A stretch of 64,000 nucleotides of DNA. It comes from Bromus sterilis (taxonomy: Eukaryota > Streptophyta > Magnoliopsida > Poales > Poaceae). Location: the NCBI GenBank assembly GCA_950022295.1, contig OX465600.1, positions 295,537,782 to 295,601,781 of the forward strand. Reading direction: 5' to 3'. This document shows positions 20,852 through 31,592 of this stretch, piece after piece (positions within the stretch are counted from its first letter, which is position 1; each line of letters opens with the position of its first letter). The notes beneath the pieces are model-generated. The model saw nothing but the letters and a program-made list of their open reading frames with translations, had not been told where the DNA came from and made no database searches. Position numbers and translations under genes: made by a program.

Positions 20852-21036
20852 TGCTACATTCACGGAGGATTACGGGCTGGTTACGGGGCTGGTTAGCAGT
20901 GATTTGTTGAGGAAGGATGGGCCCAAGCGTTTAATTCAGGGGGGGGGGGGGGGGGCAATTAGATGAGGGGACGCACCCTGTCCGTGAAAGTCCGTCCTGT
21001 GTTTGCCCGTATGTGTAGTATTATCGTAAATATTTT
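20852..21036. mobile_element. Possible MITE with a G17 homopolymer
   Basis: GTAATGCTACATTCACGG at the left and, reversed, ATAATACTACACATACGGGC at the right form imperfect inverted ends. A run of 17 G lies at 20939-20955, in a non-coding setting. Confidence 0.4.
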
Positions 21037-21039
21037 ACC

Positions 21040-22195
21040 CTCCTTTTTAATCCAGTTAAACGTTGCCAAGTAGACCAGCCCGTAAGATTACCTAGATCAG
21101 TTACGTGGACGTAGCAAAGCTTTTTCCTTTCTTATAATAGCAAAGCTCCTAGAAGAATAATGAAGTTTCTTCGGTAGAGAATGCACACAGACTAACTTAT
21201 AATGAGAATAGGCCCATCACTGACAATAGTCACCACAATGGTGTCATAGATGACGGTAGGAAACAACAAATCTTATTTGTAAAGCTAATGATCATCATAC
21301 ATAGATTGTCAACAATTAGTTGGACTCTCACGTGGAGGAGTTTCTAGCAAGCGGTATTTTTCTCTCTGCGAAAATCTAAGATATCAATCCGTGAAGGCAA
21401 CGATGTTCAACGACAGGGGTAAATGTTTGCAACACAAATGAAACTTCCTTGTGTCCCAGCAATTGTAATAAGAGTTTCAACCTTGCTAGTCATGCTGCTA
21501 GTTGTACAAAATAATCAAAAAATATTGTGATATATAATTATGGCTCGACAATAGCTCAGCAACGTCAAAGTCGAGCTCGAGACAGACTTGGCACATCGCA
21601 GTGAGGAATCGTCGAATGGCACAACTGAAGCGTGGGATTTGTAGCATTGTTTTAGGTAGCTAGTTTAAGTATGTGTTCCTTTATTAGCTAGTTAAGTAAG
21701 AGCTATTTTTAATTAAGTTGCCGTCTATGTTGCATGTTAAAAAATTTGGAATCCATTTGCAATTATCTATGACAATTATAATTGTCAACATACATTTATT
21801 CAGCTTGGTGATACAAATATAAACATCACTTGCTCAGTCCATATGCGATGGGAATTGCTTGTAAAGGTGAGCCATTTTTATAACTAGGAAGTGGAATTTT
21901 TGTCATATTTTGGCCAAAATCAAACGTCTCGCACAAGTTCCGAACTACTACACTAAATAATATGGCATTATATTTACCCAGTTTACTCACTACATCTATC
22001 TGGAATTACTGTTTGTTTTAAAGATTTTTCAAAAATTTAATTTCATTGAACAAATTTTGAAAATGACGACATAGATAGTCCAAAGCCGGTCCATTTCCAT
22101 CCAAATGGTTTTAGAATCACCGGATAAATCATGTGAGAATCAGGCTCGATCCCCCTTCACCGTTGGAAACAAAATTAGTGCTAGTCTAAAGACTT
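21040..22195. other. Intergenic, no gene seen
   Basis: AT-rich, short frames only; no recognisable element ends. Confidence 0.5.
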
Positions 22196-22197
22196 AG

Positions 22198-23325
22198 GGC
22201 AACTCTAACAGTGTAACCCAAACGGACCATGGTTTTGTTTGCTTTATGTCCGTTTGGGTCGCTAAACAAATCAATGTCTGTCGTTCGCCGGTCGCTTGGT
22301 CCAAACGTGCGGGCACAACCCATTATTTTCAGAACGCTCTGACTCATCTAGCCCGCATGTATGCGTCCCAGGCGATCCCCGCGGCGATCTCTTCACAGAC
22401 CCCAATTTTAGTCTCACCTCGGTGGTCGAAGGATGGCCGAAGGTGTTTATAAGCGAGGGCCGCCGTGGGCTATTTTCTAAATAATACAGTTCAAGATAAC
22501 TTTTGATATTCCGATAAATCGTTCGATTTATCGCTTACTGGTGTTTGACCGATAAGATAAATCGACCGATAAATTTGTCTATATAACAATAAACCGATCA
22601 ATTTAATTACCCCATATCGTGGGTCAACCGATAAATTCCCGATAAGCAATATCCCCAACATTGCTAAATAATATAGCAAAATCTGATAAAGTGATGGGAC
22701 GTGAGCGGCCTCAAAATTTATCCGCTCATGTCGCATCACTTTACAAATTTTGTTATATTATTTTTTGAAAGCATACAAAAAGATGAAAAATAAAAATAGT
22801 AGCAATATTAGTTTAGGCCATTGACGTATAAGTTGTATATTGGTGATATACATGTGTAAACATGAAATTTTATTTTTCATGTTATTACATGTATAGCCCC
22901 AGAATACAACTCGCCGGATCACACACTTTTCTAAACTTTTCTACTAGACAATTCTTCTAAGCAGGCCCCCTTTATAAACACATATTGTAGTCCCTTGGCC
23001 GGCGAGGTGGGACTAAAAGATGATCAGTTGTTGTATCCTTCGACCGGCGAGGTGGGACGCTGACAAGCGGGCTAGGTCAGTTCAGCGCCGTTGAGGACAC
23101 AAAGACAGATGGGCCAGGGGAGGACACCCAGCGCGTCGGCTCACGTCTGCTGCGTGTTCGGACGGACCCTAATCGGTCGTGGAATTGAGCCTGAATTGGG
23201 TTGCGGCCGACAAAAAACGAACAATGGTCCCGCGTTGCAACGAGTTTTCTGTCCGCGGCGACCCAAACAGCGGCCGACGAACAAAAAACGGACAAATGGA
23301 TCGCGCCGTTGAATTTGGTCTTAAA
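22198..23325. mobile_element. Possible DNA transposon with long imperfect inverted arms
   Basis: Left arm GGGCAACTCTAACAGTG ... CCCAAACGGACC ... GTCCGTTTGGGTCGC (22198-22263) resembles the reverse of the right arm near 23200-23325 (TTTGTCCGTTTTTTGTTC, CTGTTTGGGTCGC). Between them lies a run of CGATAAATCG-type words (22500-22640) and a TTGGCCGGCGAGGTGGGAC repeat (22997 and 23038). No coding sequence. Confidence 0.35.
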
Positions 23326-23764
23326 GCCAAGCCCAATCAACGTTTCTTTTCAACCCAACATTCAGTTCGTAAACTTTGAGTTCACGACCCGTTGGCATAC
23401 CCATAATATGACTACATGTAAACATGAAATCATGTTTGGACAACTTTTCAAACATGATCTGCACGAAGTTGCGAAACTACTCGGTCAACTAACCTGAAAC
23501 ATTACCACCTCATGTAATACATGTATGTAAGATTACTGAAATTTTTAAGAGAAACTTGATTTTTTTTGGTCAATTTTTTGGAGCATTATTATGATACACT
23601 CCGGAATGGGAGGAAAAGAAAATACAACACTTTGAATTAAGAGAAATTCTAAAATGGACAAAAAAATAGCATAAATCTCAAAGCAATCACGGAGTGTGGA
23701 CTACATGCACGGAACATGGTAGAATTGCTTTTCTCAGACTACATGACCATATGATCTCATCTCA

Positions 23765-24003
23765 CCAGCATCTCTCTCCATGTCTCTCTCATCTGACTTG
23801 TCGAATAGGGGATAGAGGAGAACTATTAAAAGTCAGAGCCTGCTGGCCTTATCGATGATAAAATCCATTGCATCATGGCCGCCCCCTTTGGTATCAGGTT
23901 GCTGCATCGCATGCCACTGCCATCCAAATATTCGATACTCGTTAAAGGAGATCGGCATTTATCCGAACCCATCCTGCCGGTGCACATTTCTGAGCCTATA
24001 TAA
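23765..24003 (+). promoter_or_regulatory. Glutaredoxin promoter block, class B (gene 2)
   Basis: Shares the CAGCATCTCTC...CTGACTTGTCGAATAGG start and TTTATCCGAACC, but goes straight from ATTCGATACTCGTTAAAGG to the TATA box region and lacks the CATACGTGGAG segment. TATATAA at 23997-24003. Confidence 0.75.
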
Positions 24004-24152
24004 GCGAGGCCCCCCATGCCCAACTCTAATCAAGCAAGCGCAACACAAAGCCTCGAGCACGAGAGCTAGCTAGAAGCAATTGTAGGCTATAGTAATTAAG
24101 CTCACTGTCACCTTGTAAGAAGCAAGAACTCTTATTTGTGATCGAGTTCTTG

Positions 24153-24464
24153 ATGGAGCAGTTGACAGAGCTAGCGGGGCAACGGGCGGTGGTGGTCTTC
24201 GGCATGAGCTCCTGCGGCATGTGCCACACGGTGACGAGCCTCCTCCGGGATCTCGGAGCGAACCCCACGTTGGTGTCTCTGGACGAGGAGCCTAGGGGGA
24301 AGGAGATGGAGAAGGCGCTGGTGAGGCTCCTCGGCCGGAACCCTGCCGTGCCGGCGGTGTTCATCGGCGGCAGGCTCGCTGGGTCGACCGACAAGATCAT
24401 GTCACTTCACCTCAGCGGCAATCTTGTCCCGCTGCTTCGTAGTGCAGGAGCGGTCTGGGTGTAG
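24153..24464 (+). CDS. CC-type glutaredoxin 2, CGMC active site
   Basis: 103-residue intronless paralogue. Active site is Cys21-Gly22-Met23-Cys24, a one-base TGC to GGC change from the CCMC type, which converts a CC-type site into a CGxC type while the rest stays class III (LVPLL, AGAVWV). It is the most diverged copy: MEQLTELAGQ at the start, LAGSTDKIM in place of LVGCTDKVM so that Cys78 is Ser, and LLRSAGAVWV. An in-frame GTG codon 15 bases upstream is not the start, because the other copies align from MEQ. Open and intact; role as for gene 1. Confidence 0.93.
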   Translation: MEQLTELAGQRAVVVFGMSSCGMCHTVTSLLRDLGANPTLVSLDEEPRGKEMEKALVRLLGRNPAVPAVFIGGRLAGSTDKIMSLHLSGNLVPLLRSAGAVWV

Positions 24465-24780
24465 CACTTTTGCCGGCTTTGTAAATATTCGGGCTCATGC
24501 AGCTGACACTAGGGAATAATATGTACACGTGACATGAAATGCTACGTGTTGTTTGGATCCTCTGATCCTCTCCGCTTCTAATATGAAAAGGCAGAACACC
24601 TACCATTACCCATTGAAAACAACTATATGAACGCACAATGTGTTGCTAGTATACCGTGGCACCACTGACGGAGCTACAGAAATGCCGAATGGACCATGGT
24701 CCACCACTCCCACCAGTATTTTGCCGTTCGCACACAACATTTTTTACTCCTGAACCTGGAGTCCTGGACACAAGTACTCG

Positions 24781-26737
24781 CACTACACCAAAATCCCTAG
24801 TTGCCTACGGCCAAAGCTATGCCTACGGCTTTTCTTTGCCTACGGCCACCGTCGGCATACACTCCATCTATGCCGACGGTGGCCGTAGGCATAGTTTTGG
24901 TCGTAAGCAAATAGGGCCCCAACCGTCGGCATATCTATTGCCGTCGGCATAGATGCCACGTGGCAAGTGGGCTGCCGGACAGCTAACGGCATTGGAGCTA
25001 TGCCGACGGCTTCACCGTCGGCAACATTTTTTTATTATTATTTTAATTATATGATTTTTAAATATTCATTTTGTGTTATATAAATTTTGACATATGCAAA
25101 TTATATATCAATCTGGGGTAGAATTTTCCATAGATTATGAATATCCACTTTATTTATGTTTTTGTATATGCTAAAAATGCGGCATAATGTACTTTTGCAA
25201 ATAGGTCCTTATAGTTTATGAAAATCACAAGTAATTCATACTTGCATGGATTTTGAATTTTTTTAAATGTTTTTGGATTAGAATCTTGCAAGGATTTTGT
25301 TGCCATACTATATTTTCAAATTTACATAAAATAAATAATAGACAAAGCAGTTAGTGTTTACGTCGAAACGAGCACACCGTGAGGCAATCTTATGCATGAC
25401 CGGTGATAGCTAGGGGTGGAATGTTGCAAACTTGTTGGCCATTCAAATATACACGCATGTGCAAAATATGAGATCATTTGGTAAAAATATCCTTTGAAAG
25501 TAGCACTAACATCAGTCATTTGGCTCGAAAGCCACAAACCTTGATACTCGATACCTCATTTTAAGAAGACTTTTTTAAGATGTTTGCATTATTCCAAGTT
25601 TGTTATTTTATATGGTTACTAGGATGTAAATTAGGATGCACCGCGAAGGTTTTACATTTTTTTGATTTTTTTTTGAATTGTGTAAGCACCGATTTCAAAA
25701 TGCGGTCAAAACGGGGGAGGGGGGCATGACCGATGATAGCTAGGGGTGGAATCTTGCAAAACTCTTGGTGTATCTCTGATGAAATGAGTACTTGTGCACC
25801 TAGAAATGTTTTTTTGAAAAAAATAAAGAGCAATATATCAAGCACTTGTAGTTCAAATTTCACCCCGTTCCAGCTAAATCGGCGGCAATTTGTCTTTTTC
25901 ACGAGAGGTGTATAAGAAACATTTTACGTGGAAACTTTGGTCAATTGTTAATAAAATATGGTCTAGTATATTACAAAAATGTATTGGTTCAAATTTACAC
26001 CAATAATTTGGTAGATCCTTCACAAAAAGACCCTACTTTTGGCACTCGGAAAATGAAAGATGGATTTTTCGTGCAACAAAAATGAAAACTTCCTTTGGCA
26101 AATTTGTTGGCCATTCAAATATACACACATATGCAAAATATCAGATCATTTGGTAAAACTATCCTTTGAAACTAGCTACAACATCGGTCATTTGGCTTGA
26201 AAGTCATGAATCTTCATACTCGATAGCTCGTTTTGAGAAGAGTTTTTTTAAGATATTTTCATTATTCCAAATTTGTTGTTTTTTATGGTTACTAGGACAT
26301 AAATTAGGATGAAACGCGAAGGTTTTACAATTTTTTTGAATTATTTAAGCATCGATTTCAAAATGCGGTCAAAACGGGGGAGGGAGGGCACGTCCGGTGA
26401 TAGCTAGGGGTGGAATCTTGCAAAACTCTTGGTGGATCTCTGATGAAATGAGTACTTGTGCACCTAGAAATATATTTTTTGAAAAAATAAAGAGCAATAT
26501 ATCAAGCACTTGTAGATCAAATTTCACCCCGTTCCAGCTGAATCGGCGGCAATTTGTCTTTTTCACGAGAGTTGTATAAGAAACATTTTACATGGAAACT
26601 TTGGTCAATTGTTAATAAAATATGGTCTAGTGTATTACAAAAATGTATTGGTTTAAATTTACACCAATAATTTGGTAGATCCTTCACAAAAAGACCCTAC
26701 TTTCGGCACTCGGAAAATGAAAAATGGATTTTCAAGA
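24781..26737 (+). mobile_element. CACTA fragment of a different family (3' end missing)
   Basis: CACTACACCAAAATCCC at 24781 is a CACTA-type terminus. It is followed by dense subterminal TGCCGACGG / CCGTCGGCA words (24800-25025), unlike the ACCGGT type of the other two elements. The interior is a 664-bp tandem repeat. No opposite terminus was found; similarity ends near 26737. No coding capacity. Confidence 0.65.
25397..26737 (+). repeat. 664-bp tandem repeat in the third CACTA, about 2 copies
   Basis: GATAGCTAGGGGTGGAATCT and ATGAAATGAGTACTTGTGCA recur at 664-base spacing (for example 25751 and 26415), as do GAATTTACACCAATAATTTGG-like stretches. A related partial unit begins at 25397. Confidence 0.85.
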
Positions 26738-26869
26738 TCTGCCACCCAGTGGCACATGCCGCGTTTGTGCTTGCTCCTCTCGGCTCTACCTCAAAACCCG
26801 AGGAATTCCCTAGAAAGTTGGCATCTTGAACAATCAATAGATGTATCCGCCTTTTGTACAATCTCACTA

Positions 26870-26962
26870 CTCCCTCCGATCCATATTAATTGATGCACAC
26901 TTAGTACAACTCTAATACAAAATTGTATTAAGTGTGTGTCAATTAATTTGGATCGGAGGGAG
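26870..26962. mobile_element. Stowaway MITE, 93 bp
   Basis: CTCCCTCCGATCCATATTAA ... TTAATTTGGATCGGAGGGAG with TA on both sides (26868-26869, 26963-26964). Confidence 0.92.
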
Positions 26963-26964
26963 TA

Positions 26965-27370
26965 TTAATTTTCATAATGAAACTTAGTTACAATAATACT
27001 CCGCACTTCTTATCATTAAAAAGTAGCATATGTTCACCCAAGAAAAGTGTAGCATATGTTCTTTTCAATCTTTAACTGTCAGAATGTGGACTTTCTATAA
27101 CAGGGTGGTGATGCACCCCTCTATATATGTCATCCAACTAAATTCGGGAGCATCAAGATTTGTGCTAACTAAATTCGACTCCCTCACTTCAAGTATTTCT
27201 CTTGAAAAGATCCTTTTTGTTTGCATAATATAGTATGAATACACTATATATTGACCTGCAAAGTTTGAGGTTTATAGATTGTTGTTTAGAGAAAAAATGC
27301 AAAGAAAATGGACGTGTAGGTGCACCTTGGTTTACCCACATCGTTTCCTAACTGTGAACCATTACAAGTA
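26965..27370. other. Intergenic, no gene seen
   Basis: AT-rich; no element ends recognised. Confidence 0.5.
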
Positions 27371-27830
27371 CTAGATAATGTCCCGCGTTGCTGCGGGAAA
27401 CATGCTAAGAAATGCATAAAAATTGCTAAACACATCTAATATGAATGGAAATAAAAATGAAATCTAAAAAATATATGTGATATAACAAAAGAAAGAAGTT
27501 GATAAAAAATTTCATTTTAACACAAATCTAAAGTATGAATTACGTAGATACGTTGCAACCGCCCAATGCATATATTCTCAACATAAAATACATTGCAAAA
27601 AATTTATAACTAACATCCATGGATTAATGATGTGCTAGCGCAACATGCATAGAGTATTGTAAGATCATTAAATTCTTATTTCCATGCATGCCTTGCTTAA
27701 GTGGCATAATTGCATGTCTAAGAAAAATAGCTAGTGGGTAATAGATATTTAGGAATAGAAGATTTCTCGGTCTTAATTATACAGTATCCCAGAACCTTAT
27801 GTATGTTAGAGCACACAAGACCATTTGATC
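27371..27830 (-). mobile_element. Helitron 3' end (minus strand) with adjoining interior
   Basis: On the minus strand: CCCGCAGCAACGCGGG hairpin (27382-27397), then ACATTATCTAG|T ending at 27371. Stem is five G-C pairs. The AT-rich sequence to about 27830 is probably its interior; the 5' TC end was not identified, so the right limit is a guess. Confidence 0.6.
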
Positions 27831-27836
27831 TCACCA

Positions 27837-28139
27837 GCATCTGCATCTCTTTCCATGTCTCTCTCAGCTGACTTGTCGAATAGGGGATAGAAGAGAATTT
27901 ATTAAAAGTCAGAGCTCCATGCCCTATCCACAATATAATCCAATGTATCATGGGCTCTTCGGTATCAGGCCGCCTCATCGCCATTGCCGTCCAAATATTC
28001 GATGCTCAACACTAGACCCATACGTGGAGTCGCATGGATTAAAGGAGCTCGGCATTTATCCAAACCTTCCCGTATCACCTTTTTCCGGTCGGATTGCTCC
28101 AAGATCATCCTGCCGGTGCACATTTCCATGGCTATATAT
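27837..28139 (+). promoter_or_regulatory. Glutaredoxin promoter block, class A (gene 3)
   Basis: Same architecture as gene 1, including CATACGTGGAG (28019-28029), ATCACCTTTTTCCGGTCGGA and TATATAT (28133-28139). Confidence 0.75.
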
Positions 28140-28249
28140 GCACCTAGTTCTAAGCAAAAGCAAGCACAACTCAAAGTCAAAGCCTCTTATACGAGAGTTA
28201 GCTAAAAGCAATATAGTAATTAAGCTCACTAGCACTAGGTCTAAGCTTG

Positions 28250-28561
28250 ATGGAGCAGGTGACGCAGCTAGCGGGGCAGCGGGCGGCTGTGATCTTCGGC
28301 ACGAGCTCCTGCTGCATGTGCCACACGGTGACCAGCCTCCTCCGGGAACTCGGAGCAAACCCGATGGTGGTGTCTCTGGACGAGGAGCCTAGAGGTAAGG
28401 AGATGGAGCAGGCGCTGGTGAGGCTCCTCGGCCGGAACCCTGCCGTGCCGGCGGTGTTCATCGGCGGCAGGCTCGTCGGATGCACCGACAAAGTCATGTC
28501 TCTTCACCTCAGCGGCAATCTTGTCCCCCTGCTTCGTAATGCAGGTGCGGTCTGGGTATAG
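28250..28561 (+). CDS. CC-type glutaredoxin 3, CCMC active site
   Basis: 103-residue intronless paralogue with Cys21-Cys22-Met-Cys24. Private changes: MEQVTQLAGQRAAVIFGTSS at the N-terminus, LLRELGANPMVVSLD, and MEQALVRLL. Keeps NPAVPAVFIGG, Cys78, LVPLL and AGAVWV. The ATG is at 28250; the TTG just upstream is not used. Its 3' flank is the first copy of the segmental duplication whose second copy follows gene 4. Confidence 0.94.
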   Translation: MEQVTQLAGQRAAVIFGTSSCCMCHTVTSLLRELGANPMVVSLDEEPRGKEMEQALVRLLGRNPAVPAVFIGGRLVGCTDKVMSLHLSGNLVPLLRNAGAVWV

Positions 28562-29814
28562 CGCGAGGCAGGGCTTTGTAGATATTCGGCTGCATGAAGC
28601 TGACATTGGAGAATAATGTAAACGTATGCGTTGTGTTCTGTTTTCTCTATCATGTGATTATGAAGATTCAGGAAAGCCATGCAGATCTCTCTTTCTTTTG
28701 GCACTGCAGAGGGGGAATATGTGCCCTGTAATATTGACTTGTTTTGCCAAGGAGATTGAGTCTAGATATGTCACATCCATCAAATTTCAAATTACTGCTT
28801 CATACTATACTACTAGAAGACCGTTCAAAAAAAAGTATACTAGAAGACTTTTGCGCGTTTGACTATGCTGCTTTTATCGGATGGATTGCAAAATATAAAT
28901 GTGTATGTACCCGGAACGTTTGTCGCACTCAACGCACTAACAAGCACCAACCTTCTGCTTCACAAAATAAATGTTCATTTCATGTAAAAATGGTTTGATG
29001 ACCCTTTACTGTGATGGTATTTGTGGCACTAATACTTCAGTATTTTACCGTGAAACAACCACATATCACTACCACACATCAAGATTTTTAATAAGATTAT
29101 GAATTTCTTATAACTCATGACATTTTAAAAATTCATGAGAAGTTTTTAGAATACATGATTTTTTCCATATTTATTAATAATGTTAAATAAAAAAATAAAC
29201 TCATAAATGTTTCTTACAATTTTTGAAATTTTTACAAATTCACAAAAAACAAAATCCATCAATATGTTTAGAAGAATTGAACAATGTTTCAATAGAAAAC
29301 CGAATGAAATAAAAAAACAAATTGCTAACATAGTATGCACATAATGCTACATGGGTCGTCGTCTCACGCGTTTGCTCGAAATCCTTATTTTTAGACAAAT
29401 GGAAAGTATTTAAAAAAACAATCTACGTACCAAAAGAAAATCTCAGTTAATAAATTGGCCTAGAGAAAATTTTGTCAGTGTAATACGCACGTAACACTAT
29501 ATTGGTCACCGACGTGGCTCTACCGATACTATCATGCGGCAACCACGTGAACCATCGAACCCAATCAGACCTATCCAAGCAGGGTCCACTTTACAGAAAA
29601 AACATTGAAGCTCTCGTAGGCCTCTAATTGGGAAATGATTCAAATCATCGGACGGATTGCTTCGTCGGTTCCGCCACATTGTAAATGTAACAAGTGTCCA
29701 CGAACTCAGCATTGTTGTTCTCCTCAGTTTTATCCTCTTTGCTTTTTTTTCCATTTCTTACCCAATGTAGATAGCTGGCGGCACATCTCTCGTTTTTTTC
29801 TATCGCGTTTTCTA

Positions 29815-30080
29815 AAACATATGTTATGTTGCAAAATGAGCCCCGCAACATGTCTTTTGTTGTAAATGAGCTTCGTAATATATGTTTTATTGTAAAGGAG
29901 CTTTACGTGTTTTTTACTAATAAGAAGCTTCACATGTTGCAAACAAAGCTCCGTAACATGTGTCATGTTACGAAGAAGTTTCACAACATGTATTTTATTG
30001 CAATGGAGTTATGCAACACGTATCTTGTTGCAAAGAAGCTCTGTAATATGTATCTTGTTGTAAAGAAGCTGGACCATTTG
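29815..30080 (+). repeat. 30-bp degenerate minisatellite, copy A
   Basis: About eight units of the type AACATGTATCTTGTTGCAAAG / GAGCTT. Because the period is 30, the frame 29826-30269 encodes ten-residue repeats (LCNTYLVAKK, LCNMYLVVKK). The same block is at 32640-32900. I regard the frame as a by-product. Confidence 0.7.
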
Positions 30081-30180
30081 GTCGTGCCGGTCCAACCCCT
30101 GACGACCCAACAGATCTTTTATGAATTAAAAATCCGCGGGCTGACCTGTAGCAGTGTCCCCTCTAATTCTAGGAACTTAA

Positions 30181-30473
30181 GGCTTCCTCTGGTCTATAGA
30201 AATTTTGAAGAAATTCTAGACGATAGGAATTTTGTAGGAAAAATTCGTTTGGAACCCTTTGATTTGTAGGAATGAATTCCTATTCCTATGAAGAATAGGA
30301 AGCAATCCTTCACATTTCAAAGGAAAAAAAAACATTAACCTAGACTCAATGAAAAATTTACTATCCTATGAGTCAAATGGCATCCCTTTCCCTACAAATG
30401 AAATACATGTCATATCACTTTCTAGGGTTTTCTTATTTTTATGATATTCCTATCCTATGAACCAAAAGATGCC
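30181..30473. mobile_element. Tourist/Harbinger-type MITE, copy A (293 bp)
   Basis: Ends GGCTTCCTCTGGTCTATAG and, reversed, GGCATCTTTTGGTTCATAGG, flanked by TAA at 30178-30180 and 30474-30476. Confidence 0.8.
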
Positions 30474-30494
30474 TAATAAGTGAGGATGGATCTC

Positions 30495-30714
30495 ACCAGG
30501 ATCTGTCTCCTTGTCTCTCTCATCTGACTTGTCGAGTAGGATGGAAGAGAACTTACTAAAAAGTCAGAGCTCGATCCAGGCCTTATCAACAATACAATCC
30601 ATTTGGTATTAGGTTGCCGCATCGCCATTGCCATCCAAATATTCGATACTCGTTAAAGGAGATCGGCATTTATCCGAACCCATCCTGCCGGTGCACATTT
30701 CTGAGCCTATATAA
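30495..30714 (+). promoter_or_regulatory. Glutaredoxin promoter block, class B (gene 4)
   Basis: Short form without the ACGT-core segment: ATTCGATACTCGTTAAAGG followed by ATCGGCATTTATCCGAACCC and TATATAA (30708-30714). Almost identical to that of gene 2 from TTCGATACTCG to the TATA box. Confidence 0.75.
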
Positions 30715-30906
30715 GCGAGGCCCCCCAGTGCCCAACTCTAACCAAGCCAGCGCAACTCAAAGCCTAGCACTACACCAGAGCTTGCTAGAAGCAATCGTAC
30801 CTACAACCTACAAAGCTCACGAGCACTAGGCACTAGCACAGAAGACATCTACATCAACAACCATTGTTCTTCTCGAGTTCCTAGTGAAGAAGGTCGGGTG
30901 AGCTTG

Positions 30907-31218
30907 ATGGAGCAGGTGACGAAGTTAGCGGGGCAGCGGGCGGTGGTCATCTTCGGCATGAGCTCCTGCGGCATGTGCCACACAGTGACGAGCCTCCTCA
31001 GGGATCTCGGGGCGAACCCGACGGTGGTGGCTCTGGACGAGGAGCCTAGGGGGAAGGAAATGGAGAAGGCGCTGGTGAGGCTCCTCGGCCGGAACCCTTC
31101 CGTGCCGGCGGTGTTCATCGGCGGCAGGCTCGTCGGATGCACCGACAAGGTCATGTCTCTTCACCTCAGCGGCAACCTTGTCCCACTGCTTCGTAATGCA
31201 GGTGCTGTCTGGGTATAG
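30907..31218 (+). CDS. CC-type glutaredoxin 4, CGMC active site
   Basis: 103-residue intronless paralogue with Cys21-Gly22-Met-Cys24. Private change NPSVPAVF. Otherwise MEQVTKLAGQRAVVIFG, LVGCTDKVM with Cys78, LVPLL and AGAVWV. The in-frame GTG at 30898 is upstream of the conserved MEQ start. Intact. Confidence 0.94.
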   Translation: MEQVTKLAGQRAVVIFGMSSCGMCHTVTSLLRDLGANPTVVALDEEPRGKEMEKALVRLLGRNPSVPAVFIGGRLVGCTDKVMSLHLSGNLVPLLRNAGAVWV

Positions 31219-31440
31219 CGCGCGGGAGGGCTTTGTAGATATTCGGCCGCATGAAGATGACACTGGAGAATAATGTAATACGTGCACGTATGCGCTGTGT
31301 TCTGTTTTCTCTATCATGTGATTATGAAGATTCAGAAAAGTCATGCAGATCTCTTTTTGTTTTGGCACTGCAGAGGAGGATATGTGCACTGTAATATTGA
31401 CTTGTTTTGCCAAGGAGATTGAGTCTAGATATGTCACATT

Positions 31441-31592
31441 CACTGTTTTAAATAGCGTACTATGACAAATAGCAGTTGACCTTTAAATAAACTATAGTGG
31501 GAAATTTATACATGAGACCATTTAGCAGCATCGTGTTGAATAGGCTATAGCGAAACTATCGCGGGCTATAGCCAGTTATTTAAGACTTTGGT
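31441..31592. mobile_element. hAT-like MITE, present only in copy B
   Basis: About 150 bp from CACTGTTTTAAATAGC to a reversed CAAAGTCTTAAATAAC. The GTCACAT on its right is a second copy of the GTCACAT on its left, whereas copy A has it once (GATATGTCACATCCATC, near 28766). It therefore inserted after the duplication. Confidence 0.7.

Larger units (their letters stand above)
28562..30906 (+). repeat. Segmental duplication, copy A (downstream of gene 3 to gene 4 start)
   Basis: Matches 31219-33767 in order: GAGAATAATGTA, CTATCATGTGATTATGAAGA, GAGATTGAGTCTAGATATGT, AACGCACTAACAAGCA, CATAATGCTACATGGGTCGT, the 30-bp repeat block, the Tourist MITE, and the next promoter block. Together with the preceding genes this looks like a tandem duplication of a glutaredoxin-plus-flank unit. 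Confidence 0.85.

Noticed and set aside
30925..31443. Antisense frames of 79-172 codons over every glutaredoxin gene
   Set aside because: GC-rich third positions of the real genes keep the opposite strand open; none shows a domain, and + strand conservation explains them.
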